Below are positions 52,240 to 60,826 of a stretch of DNA of 64,000 nucleotides, one piece after another (position 1 is the first letter of the stretch; each line of letters starts with the position of its first letter). The notes under the pieces were generated by a model. It was not told the origin of the DNA and did not search any database. It worked only from the letters and a program-made list of their open reading frames with translations. Both the position numbers and the translations under genes were made by a program. Source of the DNA: Pseudoflavonifractor phocaeensis (GTDB taxonomy: Bacteria; Bacillota; Clostridia; Oscillospirales; Oscillospiraceae); contig NZ_JADYUM010000014.1 of the NCBI RefSeq assembly GCF_021531815.1, positions 1-64,000 on the forward strand. The letters run 5' to 3'.

Positions 52240-53427
52240 TCAGACAATGTTCAGGAAGACCGTGATGATGGCGGAGTTGACCAGATTGATGAACAGACTG
52301 CCCACCAGGGGGACGATAAAGAATGCGCTGGGAGAGGAGCCGTACTTGGAGTCGATGACCTGCATATTCGCCATAGCCGTCGGCACGGCGCCCAGGCCGA
52401 AGCCGGTCTGTCCCACTGTCATGACCGCCGCGTCAAAATTCTTACCCATGACACGGAAGGTGATGAAGATGCCAAACAGGGTCATCAGGATCATCTGAGC
52501 CACCAGGATGACGATCATGGGCAGAGCCAGGTCGATCAGCTTCCACAGCTTCATGGTCATCATGGACAGCGCCAGGAACACCAGCAGGGAGATATTGGAA
52601 ATCATAGACAGCTCAGGCAGCTTGAGGTCGAGCTTCTCCGTGTGGTCCGCCACATTTCTCAGGATGGCGGCGGCGGTCATCACGCCCACGGAGGCGGGGA
52701 ATTCGATCCCGGTCTTCTTGAGGAGGTAAGAGATCAGGGTGCCGATACCTACGGTCAGGAGCACCTGATACGCGGCCGCAGTCATCCGCTTTTCATCCAC
52801 AGGAACCTTCTTCTCCTCGTTGCCGAACTTCATATCCATGGCTTCCGGATTGGGCTTCAAATTGTTATGCTCAATCAGGTAACGGCCGATGGGGCCACCC
52901 AGCAGAGCGCCGCCCACCAGGCCGAAGGTCGCGGCGGCAGTGGCGATGGTCGTTCCCGCTTCCAGGCCGGCGCTTTCCAGAATGGGACCCCAGGCAGCCG
53001 CGGTTCCGTTGCCGCCCACCATGGGGATCGAGCCGCAGGCCAGACCCACAAGGGGGTTCACGCCCATGAGTTTGCACACCACAACACCCAGTCCATTCTG
53101 GAATACCACCAGGATGCTGGAGAGGATCAGGAAAACGATGACCTGGGGGCCGCCCTTCTTCAGCAGCTTCCAGCTTGCGGTGTAGCCGATGCCGGCATAG
53201 AACAGCAGGCTGAAAAATTCATTGAAGGAGCTGTCCAAAGACACCTTGCAGATGCCGGACATATTCAAAACAGTGATCAGGATTGCGAACAGCACGCCGC
53301 CGACAACCGGGGTCGGGATACAGAATTTCCGCAGTACCGCCATGCGGCTTTTGATAAAATCGCCGAGCATGAGGACCAGAATGGACAGCGCTATGGTGTA
53401 GTATACGTTCAGACTGATTTCTAACAT
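52240..53427 (-). CDS. gltS: Sodium/glutamate symporter (GltS family)
   Basis: A 395-residue ESS-family transporter with ten or so membrane segments. Signatures include IPTPVVGGVLFAI, GSIPMVGGNGTAAAWGPILE with the GGN-type hairpin, GLVGGALLGGPIGRYLI and GQTGFGLGAVPTAMANMQ, the second inverted repeat. It imports glutamate with Na+. The gene follows a peptidase gene by 84 bp on the same strand, which suggests peptide or amino-acid scavenging. Confidence 0.93.
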   Translation of the reverse strand: MLEISLNVYYTIALSILVLMLGDFIKSRMAVLRKFCIPTPVVGGVLFAILITVLNMSGICKVSLDSSFNEFFSLLFYAGIGYTASWKLLKKGGPQVIVFLILSSILVVFQNGLGVVVCKLMGVNPLVGLACGSIPMVGGNGTAAAWGPILESAGLEAGTTIATAAATFGLVGGALLGGPIGRYLIEHNNLKPNPEAMDMKFGNEEKKVPVDEKRMTAAAYQVLLTVGIGTLISYLLKKTGIEFPASVGVMTAAAILRNVADHTEKLDLKLPELSMISNISLLVFLALSMMTMKLWKLIDLALPMIVILVAQMILMTLFGIFITFRVMGKNFDAAVMTVGQTGFGLGAVPTAMANMQVIDSKYGSSPSAFFIVPLVGSLFINLVNSAIITVFLNIV

Positions 53428-53511
53428 TGTAGTTTCCCCTCTCGTTATATGTTCGCTCTTGGCTTTCCCTGGGGCAATGTACCAAATGTTCTCCCTGGGC
53501 GTCCGATCCGT

Positions 53512-54480
53512 TTAAACCTTGGGAACTCCATTCTCCATCAGGACCTTCCCATCCGCGACGATGGTGCCGTTTTTCATGATCACATCATAGTGGCAGGAGG
53601 CTTTTACCGTTCCGCCGAGGGTAATACTGGTCCCAATGCCAATATGGCAGCTTCCGAACACGCCCTCGTCCTCCAGCATGAATCCGCAGAAATGGCACCT
53701 GGGGTTGAGGCCCACGCCGTGCTCCGCCACGTTGTAGACATTCGGATCATTCTTGGACGCCAGGTTGTCCGCCAGCATCTTGGCCTGATAGCCGCCGGAG
53801 ATGTCCACGATCCGTCCGTTTTCCACCTTCAGGGTAACAGGCTCCTCCAAAACGCCGATGCCGATATAGGGAATACTGCCGTCGGCTACGATGACGCCGT
53901 TTGCCGTTCCCTCCAGCGGGGAGACATTGGCCTCCACCGTGGGCAGAGTGGAAAACTGTCCCGGCTCCACCATGCAGTAGAGCTTATTGCCGCGGCGACC
54001 CTTGGCGGAATACTCCAGGTGCGTACCGCCGGGCGATGTGAGGACGATCTTTTCCGCACCCGCCATTCCCTCGGCCATGGCAGTACAGACCCGCTTCGCC
54101 TCTTCAAAATCCCCTTCGATCCCGCCGTGGATCATCATTTCCTCAGTAAAATGGGTGAGTACCAGTCCGCGGGAGCCCGCGGCGATGGCGTCCTTTACCG
54201 CGTGGGTATGGGTAATGGATTTGCCCACCACGCTGAGGAAGGCATCACTGGCCTTCATGGCCGCCGCGATCTCCTTCGGGGGTTCCTCGCTGTCCTGCTT
54301 CCGGGGCTCCATGATGCAGATCGCGGGCTCGGCGCCCACGCGGTACACCTCCGTGGCCAGTGCCTGGGCGATGCTCAGTCGGGATAACTCAGTCACGATC
54401 AGGACCTGCTCTCCGGGCTTGATCTTGGCACACACGTTGACGACCTTGCTTGCCCCCCTGGACATATAAATGTTCTCCAT
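53512..54480 (-). CDS. Aminopeptidase-like protein (M29/NicX superfamily)
   Basis: A 322-residue protein of the thermophilic metallopeptidase M29/leucyl-aminopeptidase superfamily, which also includes dihydroxypyridine dioxygenases. Metal-type residues are in VEANVSPLEGTANG, NVAEHGVGLNPRC and FGSCHIGIGTS. Its length is shorter than classic AmpS/AmpT proteins (about 410), so it could be a related hydrolase. It probably forms an operon with gltS, which would take up the product. Confidence 0.7.
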   Translation of the reverse strand: MENIYMSRGASKVVNVCAKIKPGEQVLIVTELSRLSIAQALATEVYRVGAEPAICIMEPRKQDSEEPPKEIAAAMKASDAFLSVVGKSITHTHAVKDAIAAGSRGLVLTHFTEEMMIHGGIEGDFEEAKRVCTAMAEGMAGAEKIVLTSPGGTHLEYSAKGRRGNKLYCMVEPGQFSTLPTVEANVSPLEGTANGVIVADGSIPYIGIGVLEEPVTLKVENGRIVDISGGYQAKMLADNLASKNDPNVYNVAEHGVGLNPRCHFCGFMLEDEGVFGSCHIGIGTSITLGGTVKASCHYDVIMKNGTIVADGKVLMENGVPKV

Positions 54481-54546
54481 GTCTCATCCTCCCATGATCA
54501 CAATTTTCACATGTTCAAAATATGGGCCTGCCTTCTGCCTCTTTCC

Positions 54547-54577
54547 ATATTCTATATTTAATATTCTATAGAATATT
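54547..54577. promoter_or_regulatory. Palindromic operator candidate of the GntR regulator
   Basis: AATATTCTATAGAATATT at 54560-54577 is an 18-bp perfect palindrome. ATATTCTATA is repeated at 54547-54556, 14 bp upstream. It lies about 70-100 bp before the aminopeptidase start, where the promoter should be. FCD-type GntR proteins bind such A/T-rich dyads. Confidence 0.6.
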
Positions 54578-54619
54578 TTCTTGAAGTCAAGTCCTTTTTC
54601 AATTTTATCTGTTTTAGAC

Positions 54620-54658
54620 AAAAATTCGGAGCGGCTTTTGTGCAGCCGCCCCGAATTC
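54620..54658 (-). terminator. Terminator after the GntR gene
   Basis: AATTCGGAGCGGCT and AGCCGCCCCGAATT form a long stem with one mismatch; on the minus strand a five-T run follows. Confidence 0.8.
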
Positions 54659-54672
54659 TCTGGGATTCCATC

Positions 54673-55323
54673 TTATCCCTTGTTCTCGATAAATTTTCTG
54701 CCGTTGCGGATATGCTTCGAGACCGCTTCCTTGGCCTTTTCCACATCCCGTTCCTCCATTGCCCTTATGATCTCCTTGTGCTCGTTATAGATCTCCACTC
54801 TCCGCTCCACGTTGGCGGCAGAGTACTTCTTGTCCCGGCTGATGGTCCCCTTCAGCATACCCAGCAGATTGTGCAGCGTCTGGTTGTGCGACAGGCCGTA
54901 AATATAATCGTCAAACTTTTGGCTGCTCTCGTAGATGTCGGTGGGGTCGTCCATGGACTGATAGGAGTCCACCAATTCATTCAAGTTCTTGATGTCCTGA
55001 TCCTGCAGATGGCCGATGGCCTCGACGATGGCCAGCCGTTCCAGTGCCTCACGGCACGCGTAGGCCTCCGTGATCTCCTGCTGGTTGAGCATCCGGACCA
55101 CAGAACCCCGGTATGGGACCGTCTCCACAAAGCCCTCGCTGGCCAAACGCCTGATCGCCTCCCGGACGGGAGTGGCGCTCACATTCATCTGTTTTGCCAG
55201 GTGCTGTTCTTTCAGTTCTGTCCCCGGTGCAATGCTGCCATTGGTAATGAGCTCCACAAGGGTGCGGTAAACCTGCTCGTTCAGGGGAAGCTTTGATACG
55301 CCGTTAATATTCTTATAATTCAT
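54673..55323 (-). CDS. GntR family regulator (FCD domain)
   Basis: A 216-residue regulator. The winged helix has LNEQVYRTLVELITNGSIAPGTELKEQHLAKQMNVSATPVREAIRRL, the GntR pattern. The FCD domain contains CREALERLAIVEA and NEHKEIIRAMEERDVEKAKEAVSKHI. The start is taken as MNYKNING at 55323; an ATG nine codons upstream is also open. It probably controls the aminopeptidase-gltS operon through the AATATTCTATAGAATATT site. Confidence 0.88.
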   Translation of the reverse strand: MNYKNINGVSKLPLNEQVYRTLVELITNGSIAPGTELKEQHLAKQMNVSATPVREAIRRLASEGFVETVPYRGSVVRMLNQQEITEAYACREALERLAIVEAIGHLQDQDIKNLNELVDSYQSMDDPTDIYESSQKFDDYIYGLSHNQTLHNLLGMLKGTISRDKKYSAANVERRVEIYNEHKEIIRAMEERDVEKAKEAVSKHIRNGRKFIENKG

Positions 55324-55520
55324 GTCATTCCACTTTTCCACCGTAATCATTGATATGATTATATGGCACCCGGGCAGACAAAGTCAATCACTTTTGTGAA
55401 GTCCGGCACGGTCCCCTTCCGCCAACAGTACGAATTGCCCATGTCCGGCACAAGCCTTTCCTGCCAACCATCCCACCCCGGAACGGTTGAAAAACGCCTG
55501 CGGCTTCCATTCGATTTTTG

Positions 55521-55549
55521 TTGATTCCCTACCAAACACGTTGTATAAT
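55521..55549 (+). promoter_or_regulatory. Promoter upstream of the hairpin array
   Basis: TTGATT at 55521-55526, a 17-bp spacer and TATAAT at 55544-55549. It is a strong match pointing into 300 bp of non-coding, hairpin-rich DNA ahead of the Rrf2 gene. Confidence 0.7.
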
Positions 55550-55602
55550 AGTATTTACTAAATGAAACGCTTTGCGGTTTATTCGTGGAGCGGTGGCCGC
55601 AC

Positions 55603-55799
55603 AATTCCATAAAAACGGCTCCTTTGAGCCGTTTTCATGGAATTCAGATATTGTTACAATGCGTATTTCCACTGGAGCGCCGCGGCGCTCCAGTGGAAGG
55701 TGCAAGATTTTTTGGACAATTTAGTCCAAAACCCTTGCGCCTGAACAAAGCCACTGAACCTTAAAAGCCTTGGCTTTCAAGGCTTGCGGCTTTGTTCAG
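55603..55799 (+). ncRNA. Array of four consecutive hairpins, candidate structured RNA or DNA element
   Basis: Four inverted repeats follow each other with little space: 55603-55644 (AATTCCAT..AAACGGCTC/GAGCCGTTT..ATGGAATT), 55667-55698 (a 32-bp perfect palindrome of G+C-rich sequence), 55702-55738 (GCAAG..TTTGGAC/GTCCAAA..CTTGC) and 55741-55799 (CTGAACAAAGCC..AAGCCTTG/CAAGGCTT..GGCTTTGTTCAG). They lie between a strong promoter and the Rrf2 gene, so they would be transcribed. Not matched to any known family; it could also be a non-coding repeat element. Confidence 0.5.
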
Positions 55800-55812
55800 C
55801 ACGCAGTATAAT
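55784..55812 (+). promoter_or_regulatory. Proximal promoter of the Rrf2 gene
   Basis: TTGCGG at 55784-55789 and TATAAT at 55807-55812 with a 17-bp spacer, partly inside the last hairpin. Confidence 0.55.
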
Positions 55813-55840
55813 GGGGTTATCATTGGATGGAGGGATGCAA

Positions 55841-56272
55841 ATGCTGATCTCAACAAAGGGCCGCTACGCACTGCGGGTCATGATCGATTTGGCAGAGCAT
55901 CAATCGGAGGGATTCATCCCCTTGAAGCTGATCGCGGACCGCCAGGGGATCTCTGAGAAATACCTGGAGAGCATCATTAAACTGTTGGTAAAGGCCAAGC
56001 TGCTGAACGGCCTCCGGGGCAAGGGAGGCGGCTACCGGCTGACCAAAACGCCGGATCAATACACCGTGGGCGAGATCCTCCGTCTGACCGAGGAATCCCT
56101 CGCCCCCGTCGCCTGCATCGAGCAGGGGCCGGAATCCTGTCCCCGCATGGCGGAGTGCCGCACGCTTTCCGTGTGGCAGGGACTGGACCGGGTCATCAAT
56201 GACTATCTAGACCAGATCACCGTTGCGGATCTGACCCAGGGGTATGACCCCGGCAACAATTACGTCATCTGA
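55841..56272 (+). CDS. Rrf2 family transcriptional regulator
   Basis: A 143-residue Rrf2/IscR-type regulator. MLISTKGRYALRVMIDLAEH, then LKLIADRQGISEKYLESIIKLLVKAKLLNGLRGKGGGYRL is the typical winged helix. Cysteines in VACIEQGPESCPRMAEC match the IscR/CymR region that can bind an Fe-S cluster. The ATG at 55841 is 6 nt after GGAGGG. The regulated genes are unknown; it stands alone. Confidence 0.92.
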   Translation: MLISTKGRYALRVMIDLAEHQSEGFIPLKLIADRQGISEKYLESIIKLLVKAKLLNGLRGKGGGYRLTKTPDQYTVGEILRLTEESLAPVACIEQGPESCPRMAECRTLSVWQGLDRVINDYLDQITVADLTQGYDPGNNYVI

Positions 56273-56282
56273 ATAGGAACCA

Positions 56283-56315
56283 AAACGGCCGGCGGGACAC
56301 ACCCGCCGGCCGTTT
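56283..56315. terminator. Terminator shared by the Rrf2 gene and the convergent rbsD-like gene
   Basis: AAACGGCCGGCGGG and CCCGCCGGCCGTTT form a 14-bp perfect stem with a 5-nt loop. T or A runs are short on both sides. Confidence 0.82.
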
Positions 56316-56347
56316 GATTGTTGTTTGGAATTGTCGGCGTCCGCCGC

Positions 56348-56755
56348 TCAGGCCACGCCCACTGTGATGAGCAGGTTAGCAAAGACCCGCCCCTCGCCGG
56401 TGGAGATCGCCAGCTTCACGCCCTCCTGGCAACAGGCGTCATAAAACTCATAGCGCCCCAGCTTATGCAGCTCCATGCCGCCCAGCATGGTCTGGAACTC
56501 TCCGAAGATCTCGGGAGTGGTGCCGTCGGCGGGGTCCATGACTTCCGCCTTTTCAATGTTGATGACGCTCTGAAGGGCGGACAGCACATCGGTGACGGTG
56601 GGCAGGCCGGGGGTAACCCCCAGGTACACCTTCTCCGCGTCCCCACTCTTAGAAGCCAGAGGGTAGTTTCCGTCGGCAATCAGGACCTTGTCCCCGTGGC
56701 CGCACAGGGAGAGCACCCGGATCAGCTCTGGATGGATACATTTTCCAGTCAGCAT
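56348..56755 (-). CDS. RbsD/FucU family sugar mutarotase-like protein
   Basis: A 135-residue RbsD/FucU protein. GHGDKVLIADGNYPLAS is the family motif with catalytic His and Asp/Asn, and RVFANLLITVGV ends the protein. RbsD interconverts ribose pyranose and furanose forms; FucU does the same for fucose. Its ATG directly follows the SIS stop codon (TAAATG), so it is the last gene of the second sugar operon. Confidence 0.88.
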   Translation of the reverse strand: MLTGKCIHPELIRVLSLCGHGDKVLIADGNYPLASKSGDAEKVYLGVTPGLPTVTDVLSALQSVINIEKAEVMDPADGTTPEIFGEFQTMLGGMELHKLGRYEFYDACCQEGVKLAISTGEGRVFANLLITVGVA

Positions 56756-57370
56756 TTACTTCTCCCCCTCCCGCAGCTGGCCCAGCTTTCCGCCGGGATG
56801 GCAGCGCACATAGCGGATGGGGTCCCAGTCCTTCTCGGCCTGGAGGGCCACGGACAGGGTCTGGAGGGTGAGCATCTCCGCCAGCACGGAGTTCCGGGGG
56901 GCCCGGTTCAGAGGACCGCCCTCGGCCTTGACGCCGGCAAAGAGGAAGGCGTCGGTATTCTTGGCCAGCCAGCTGTCCGGATTGCCGGACACACCGATGA
57001 CCTTGCAGCCGTTGTTCTTCACAGCCAAAACAGTGGCCTTCAGTTCTCCGGTCTCGCCGGAGTTGGAGATGGCGATGACCACGTCTCCGGCCACCAGCTG
57101 ACCGCAGGAGCCGTGGACGGCCTCGGTCCCATGGAGGTAGTAGGCGGGGTTGCCGGTGGAAGACAGCAGGGAAGCCACATAGGTGGATACATGGCTGCAT
57201 TTGCCGATACCGGTGACATGGATGCGGCCGCCCTGGGCCTGGGACTCCAGGATGATCTGAGCCGCCTGCTCATAGGCCTCGGGGGTCAGGCCTTTCAGGA
57301 AGGCGTTGAACTCAGTATCCACCGAAGCCAGGAAATTGGTCACGGCCTGTTTGCTTTCAGGCTTGAGCAT
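56756..57370 (-). CDS. SIS-domain sugar-phosphate isomerase-like protein
   Basis: A 204-residue SIS protein resembling the isomerase part of KpsF/GutQ or HPS-isomerase (phosphohexulose isomerase). GRIHVTGIGKCSHVSTYVASLLSSTG and AISNSGETGELKATVLAVKNNG are the SIS phosphosugar motifs with catalytic Ser and Glu. No CBS domains follow. It would act on the phosphorylated intermediate made by the neighbouring kinase or lyase. Confidence 0.85.
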   Translation of the reverse strand: MLKPESKQAVTNFLASVDTEFNAFLKGLTPEAYEQAAQIILESQAQGGRIHVTGIGKCSHVSTYVASLLSSTGNPAYYLHGTEAVHGSCGQLVAGDVVIAISNSGETGELKATVLAVKNNGCKVIGVSGNPDSWLAKNTDAFLFAGVKAEGGPLNRAPRNSVLAEMLTLQTLSVALQAEKDWDPIRYVRCHPGGKLGQLREGEK

Positions 57371-57396
57371 GGGTATTTCCTCCTTGAATCATATTT

Positions 57397-57423
57397 AGGC
57401 GGTCCCCATGAAGGGGACCGCCT
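57397..57423 (-). promoter_or_regulatory. Intercistronic hairpin between the kinase and SIS genes
   Basis: AGGCGGTCCCC and GGGGACCGCCT form an 11-bp stem with a 5-nt loop and no T run. It may tune the level of the last two genes. Confidence 0.55.
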
Positions 57424-57432
57424 GAAAATCAG

Positions 57433-58428
57433 TTACTTCAGCGCGTCCAGGATCTGGGGATCAAAGCCCTGATAGCCACGCTCGGTCAGCAGGGTCTGTA
57501 CCTCCGCCACGGTGGGCAGGCTGGGCATGGCGCCCATCCGGGAGACCGTGATGGCGGCAGTATGGCTGGCGAAGGCCAGCGCCTCGCCCTGGGGCAGTCC
57601 GGCGGTCAGGCCGGTGCAGAACGCGGCCACAAAGGAGTCGCCGGCGGCAGTGGGATCAGCCACATGGGGCATCTTCACACAATGGGTGTGGTGGATACCG
57701 TTCTTGCCGGCCACGACGGATCCGTTCTCGCCCATGGTGATGATGAGGTTCTCCACGCCGCGGGCCTGGAAGGCCTTGGAGACGATGTCCACGTCCTCAA
57801 AGTTGATGCCGTTGGACACGTCAATGGAGTGGTTGGCCAGAATGGCGGCCTCATGCTCGTTGGGGGAGATATAGGTGGCACAGGACAGCAGCTTGTCGGA
57901 CATGGGGGCGGCGGGGGCGGGGTTGATCATGACGATGACCCCGGCGTCGTGGGCCCACTGGGCCACAGCCTCGATGACCTCCATGGGCAGCTCAAACTGC
58001 ATCATCACCAGGTCGTAGTTCCCGATCTCATCCTTCAGCCAGGCCACGTCCTCCACGGTCAGAGTGAAGTTGGCGCCGGGGCAGACGGTGATACGGTTCT
58101 GGGCGCCGTGCTCCGTGACCTCCAGGGTGATATGACCCACGCCGGAGGACTCGTTGGGGTCCACGGAGACATGGGACACGTCCACGCCGGAGGCGGCGGC
58201 GGTATCGGTCATGATCTTGCCGAAGGCGTCATCGCCCACCTGGCCCACCATGGTGACATGGGCGCCCAGACGGGCGCACTGGACCGCCTGGTTGGCGCCC
58301 TTTCCGCCGGGGGCGGTCTGGAATTTCAGGCCGATGACAGTCTCGCCGGAATTGGGAGCCCGCTTGGTGGAGGCAATCAGGTCCATCATGAAGCTGCCCA
58401 CGACCAGGATCTTGGGTTTTTTCAGCAT
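57433..58428 (-). CDS. PfkB family carbohydrate kinase (ribokinase-like)
   Basis: A 331-residue kinase. APGGKGANQAVQCARLG (about residue 40) is PfkB signature 1, and DPTAAGDSFVAAFCTGL holds the anion hole and catalytic Asp of signature 2. INPAPAAP is also typical of ribokinases. It phosphorylates a sugar or keto-sugar acid. In this cluster a keto-deoxy acid or a pentose is likely. The ATG at 58428 follows GGAGG. Confidence 0.92.
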   Translation of the reverse strand: MLKKPKILVVGSFMMDLIASTKRAPNSGETVIGLKFQTAPGGKGANQAVQCARLGAHVTMVGQVGDDAFGKIMTDTAAASGVDVSHVSVDPNESSGVGHITLEVTEHGAQNRITVCPGANFTLTVEDVAWLKDEIGNYDLVMMQFELPMEVIEAVAQWAHDAGVIVMINPAPAAPMSDKLLSCATYISPNEHEAAILANHSIDVSNGINFEDVDIVSKAFQARGVENLIITMGENGSVVAGKNGIHHTHCVKMPHVADPTAAGDSFVAAFCTGLTAGLPQGEALAFASHTAAITVSRMGAMPSLPTVAEVQTLLTERGYQGFDPQILDALK

Positions 58429-58518
58429 AGGGAATTCCTCCTTGTCACGTCTTGATCCACTTGGTTGAAGAAATTGTATTACAATCCAAGAGGAAAATCA
58501 AGCGGGATGCGTATTTTC

Positions 58519-59445
58519 TCAGATGATCCCCAGCTGCTTGCGGACGTAGTTCTCCAGATTGATGAGGCTCTCCACCTCGCCCTTGGCGTTCTTGTCCAAC
58601 TTGGTGCAGTCGGCGCTGCGGGCGAAGACGTTCATGGGCACGTCCACCAGATTCTGGTGATACTTGGCGTTGCAGGGATAGATGCGCATCTCGATCATGG
58701 CAGCGGCGGTGAGGAAGTCAGCCACCAGACGGGCCTTCTCAGGCTGGTCGTCCTTGTGGTCGAAGCACCACTTGTACAGGTCGGGATGGAAGTTGGCCAT
58801 AACGCCGTTGTAGCCGGCGGAGCCGTGCTGATAGCTGTCGAACCAGGACTGGGCGTTGGCGTTGAAGATCTTCAGGGGAGTACCCTCCACGGCCTTCAGG
58901 CGCTCACGGATCAGCTCGTAATCGCAGCAGGTGTCCTTCAGGAAGACCATGCGGCCCTCGGGAGCCACAGACTTCAGGAAGTCCAGGCTGACCAGGCGCT
59001 TCCAGGGCATGGGGCACTCGTAGATGCCGAAGTCGATCTCGGGGAACTTCTCGAAGATCTCGCGGGCGTTGGCCTCGAAGACGGCCTCGCCCTCGTGCTT
59101 CTGGTCCAGGCGGTTGGACACCAGCACGTAAGCGCCGATGCCGGGGATCTTCATCATGTTCTCGATCTCCCGGAACTGGGTGGCCTTGTCGTCGGCGGTG
59201 TGGCCGGAGGCCACCACCTGGATGCGGCCGTCCACCGCCTCGGTAACAGCCTTGGCGATGTCCAGCTTCTCCTGCTCGGTCAGGTAAGCCATCTCGCTGG
59301 ACTGGCAGACGGCGAAGATGCCGGTGCAGCCCTTCTCGATGTACCAGTTGCACAGGCCCTCAATGGCCTTGAAATCAGGCTTGTTGTCATCGGTCCAGGG
59401 GGTGATCATGACCGGCCAAACGCCGGGAGCGATAGAAAATGCCAT
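58519..59445 (-). CDS. Dihydrodipicolinate synthase/N-acetylneuraminate lyase family protein
   Basis: A 308-residue class I aldolase of the DapA/NanA family. The Schiff-base lysine is in MVFLKDTCCDYE, and the tyrosine in FGIYECPMPW takes the place of the usual YNxP. VMITPWTDDNKPD and GCTGIFAVCQSSEMAYLTEQEK are the N-terminal signatures, with CQSSE in place of GTTGE. These lyases split 2-keto-3-deoxy acids or sialic acid to pyruvate. The nearby TRAP transporter suggests an acidic sugar substrate. Confidence 0.9.
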   Translation of the reverse strand: MAFSIAPGVWPVMITPWTDDNKPDFKAIEGLCNWYIEKGCTGIFAVCQSSEMAYLTEQEKLDIAKAVTEAVDGRIQVVASGHTADDKATQFREIENMMKIPGIGAYVLVSNRLDQKHEGEAVFEANAREIFEKFPEIDFGIYECPMPWKRLVSLDFLKSVAPEGRMVFLKDTCCDYELIRERLKAVEGTPLKIFNANAQSWFDSYQHGSAGYNGVMANFHPDLYKWCFDHKDDQPEKARLVADFLTAAAMIEMRIYPCNAKYHQNLVDVPMNVFARSADCTKLDKNAKGEVESLINLENYVRKQLGII

Positions 59446-59482
59446 GGTAAACTCTCCTCACTTTTATAATAATCAATCAGAT

Positions 59483-60826
59483 TTAAGCGATCATGCCAAA
59501 CATCTTAGGCAGGAACAGCACAGACTGGGGGACGAAGGTGATGATCAGCAAAACTGCCAACATAACCACGATGGGGCCCCAGATCTCTTTGATGACATCC
59601 TTCAGGGGGGTGCCGGAGATGCCGGAGGTGATGAACAGGCACATGCCGAAGGGCGGGGTGGACAGGCCCAGCATCATGTTGAAGATGATGATCAGACCGA
59701 AGTGGATAATGTCGACGCCGAACTGCTGGGCCACGGGCCACAGAATGGGGATCATAACCAGCTGAATGACGGAGGTATCCACGAACATGCCCAGCACCAG
59801 GATGATGACGTTGACCATCAGCAGGAAGACCACCTTGCTGTCGGTAAAGGACATGATCCAGTTGCCCAGGCGAACGCCGATCTGCTCCTTGGCGAAAATA
59901 AAGGAGATGGCGGAGGCGGCGCCCACCATGACGGAGACGGAACCGGTACCCTTGACGGTATCGATCAGCACCTGCTTCAGGCCGTCCCAGGACAGGATGC
60001 GGTACACCAGGATGGAGACGATCAGGGCGTAGGCGCCGGCGATGGCGCCCGCCTCAGTGGGGGTCATAATGCCGGTGTAGATGCCCACCAGCAGGATGAC
60101 GGGGGTCAGCATGGCCCAGATGGCCTTAAAGCAATACCGCAGATAGGCGCCCAGTCTGGGAGGAGCGGACCTGGGGTAGTTGCGCTTCTTGGAAACGATG
60201 GCCACATAGATACACAGGCCAACGGCCAGGATCACGCCGGGCATCATGCCGGCCATGAACAGGGCGCCCACGGAGGCTCCGGTCAGCATGGCGTAAATGA
60301 CAGCGGGAATGGAGGGGGGGAAGATGGGGCCGATGGTGGCAGAGGCGGCGGTAATGCCGCAGGAGAAACCGTCGTCAAAGCCCTCGGCGCGCATGGCGTC
60401 GATCTCCATCTTGCCCAGGCCGGAGGCGTCGGCCACAGCGGAGCCGGTCATGCCGGAGAACACCAGGGAGGCCAGTACGTTCACGTGAGCCAGACCGCCG
60501 GGGAACCGGCCCACCAGGCCTTTACAAACGCCGAACACATATTCGGTGATCTTGCCGGCGTTCATGACGTTGGCGGCAAAAACGAACAGCGGCACGGCGA
60601 TAATCGTCGTATTTGTAAAAATTGCTTCGATAGTTTTTTGAGCCACCAGATGCAGCTGGCCCTGCTGGCCTGTGATCATGCCAATAAAGCTGTTGCCCTT
60701 CAGAAGGCCGTCCACCAGGAAATACATGGTACAGGCTGCGATCATACCGGTAGGGATGGGCATACGCAGGACGAACATCAAAACAAAGCAAATCAGGAAG
60801 ACGATCAGAGGCAGATTGTCCAACAT
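59483..60826 (-). CDS. TRAP transporter large permease subunit (DctM family), second system
   Basis: A 447-residue DctM protein with about twelve membrane helices. VFSGMTGSAVADASGLGKMEIDAM, GPIFPPSIPAVIYAML and GLSTPPFGMCLFITSGI match the family. The ATG lies directly against the DctQ stop codon. It shares family but not close sequence with the permease at 11400, so the two systems likely carry different acids. Confidence 0.94.
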   Translation of the reverse strand: MLDNLPLIVFLICFVLMFVLRMPIPTGMIAACTMYFLVDGLLKGNSFIGMITGQQGQLHLVAQKTIEAIFTNTTIIAVPLFVFAANVMNAGKITEYVFGVCKGLVGRFPGGLAHVNVLASLVFSGMTGSAVADASGLGKMEIDAMRAEGFDDGFSCGITAASATIGPIFPPSIPAVIYAMLTGASVGALFMAGMMPGVILAVGLCIYVAIVSKKRNYPRSAPPRLGAYLRYCFKAIWAMLTPVILLVGIYTGIMTPTEAGAIAGAYALIVSILVYRILSWDGLKQVLIDTVKGTGSVSVMVGAASAISFIFAKEQIGVRLGNWIMSFTDSKVVFLLMVNVIILVLGMFVDTSVIQLVMIPILWPVAQQFGVDIIHFGLIIIFNMMLGLSTPPFGMCLFITSGISGTPLKDVIKEIWGPIVVMLAVLLIITFVPQSVLFLPKMFGMIA

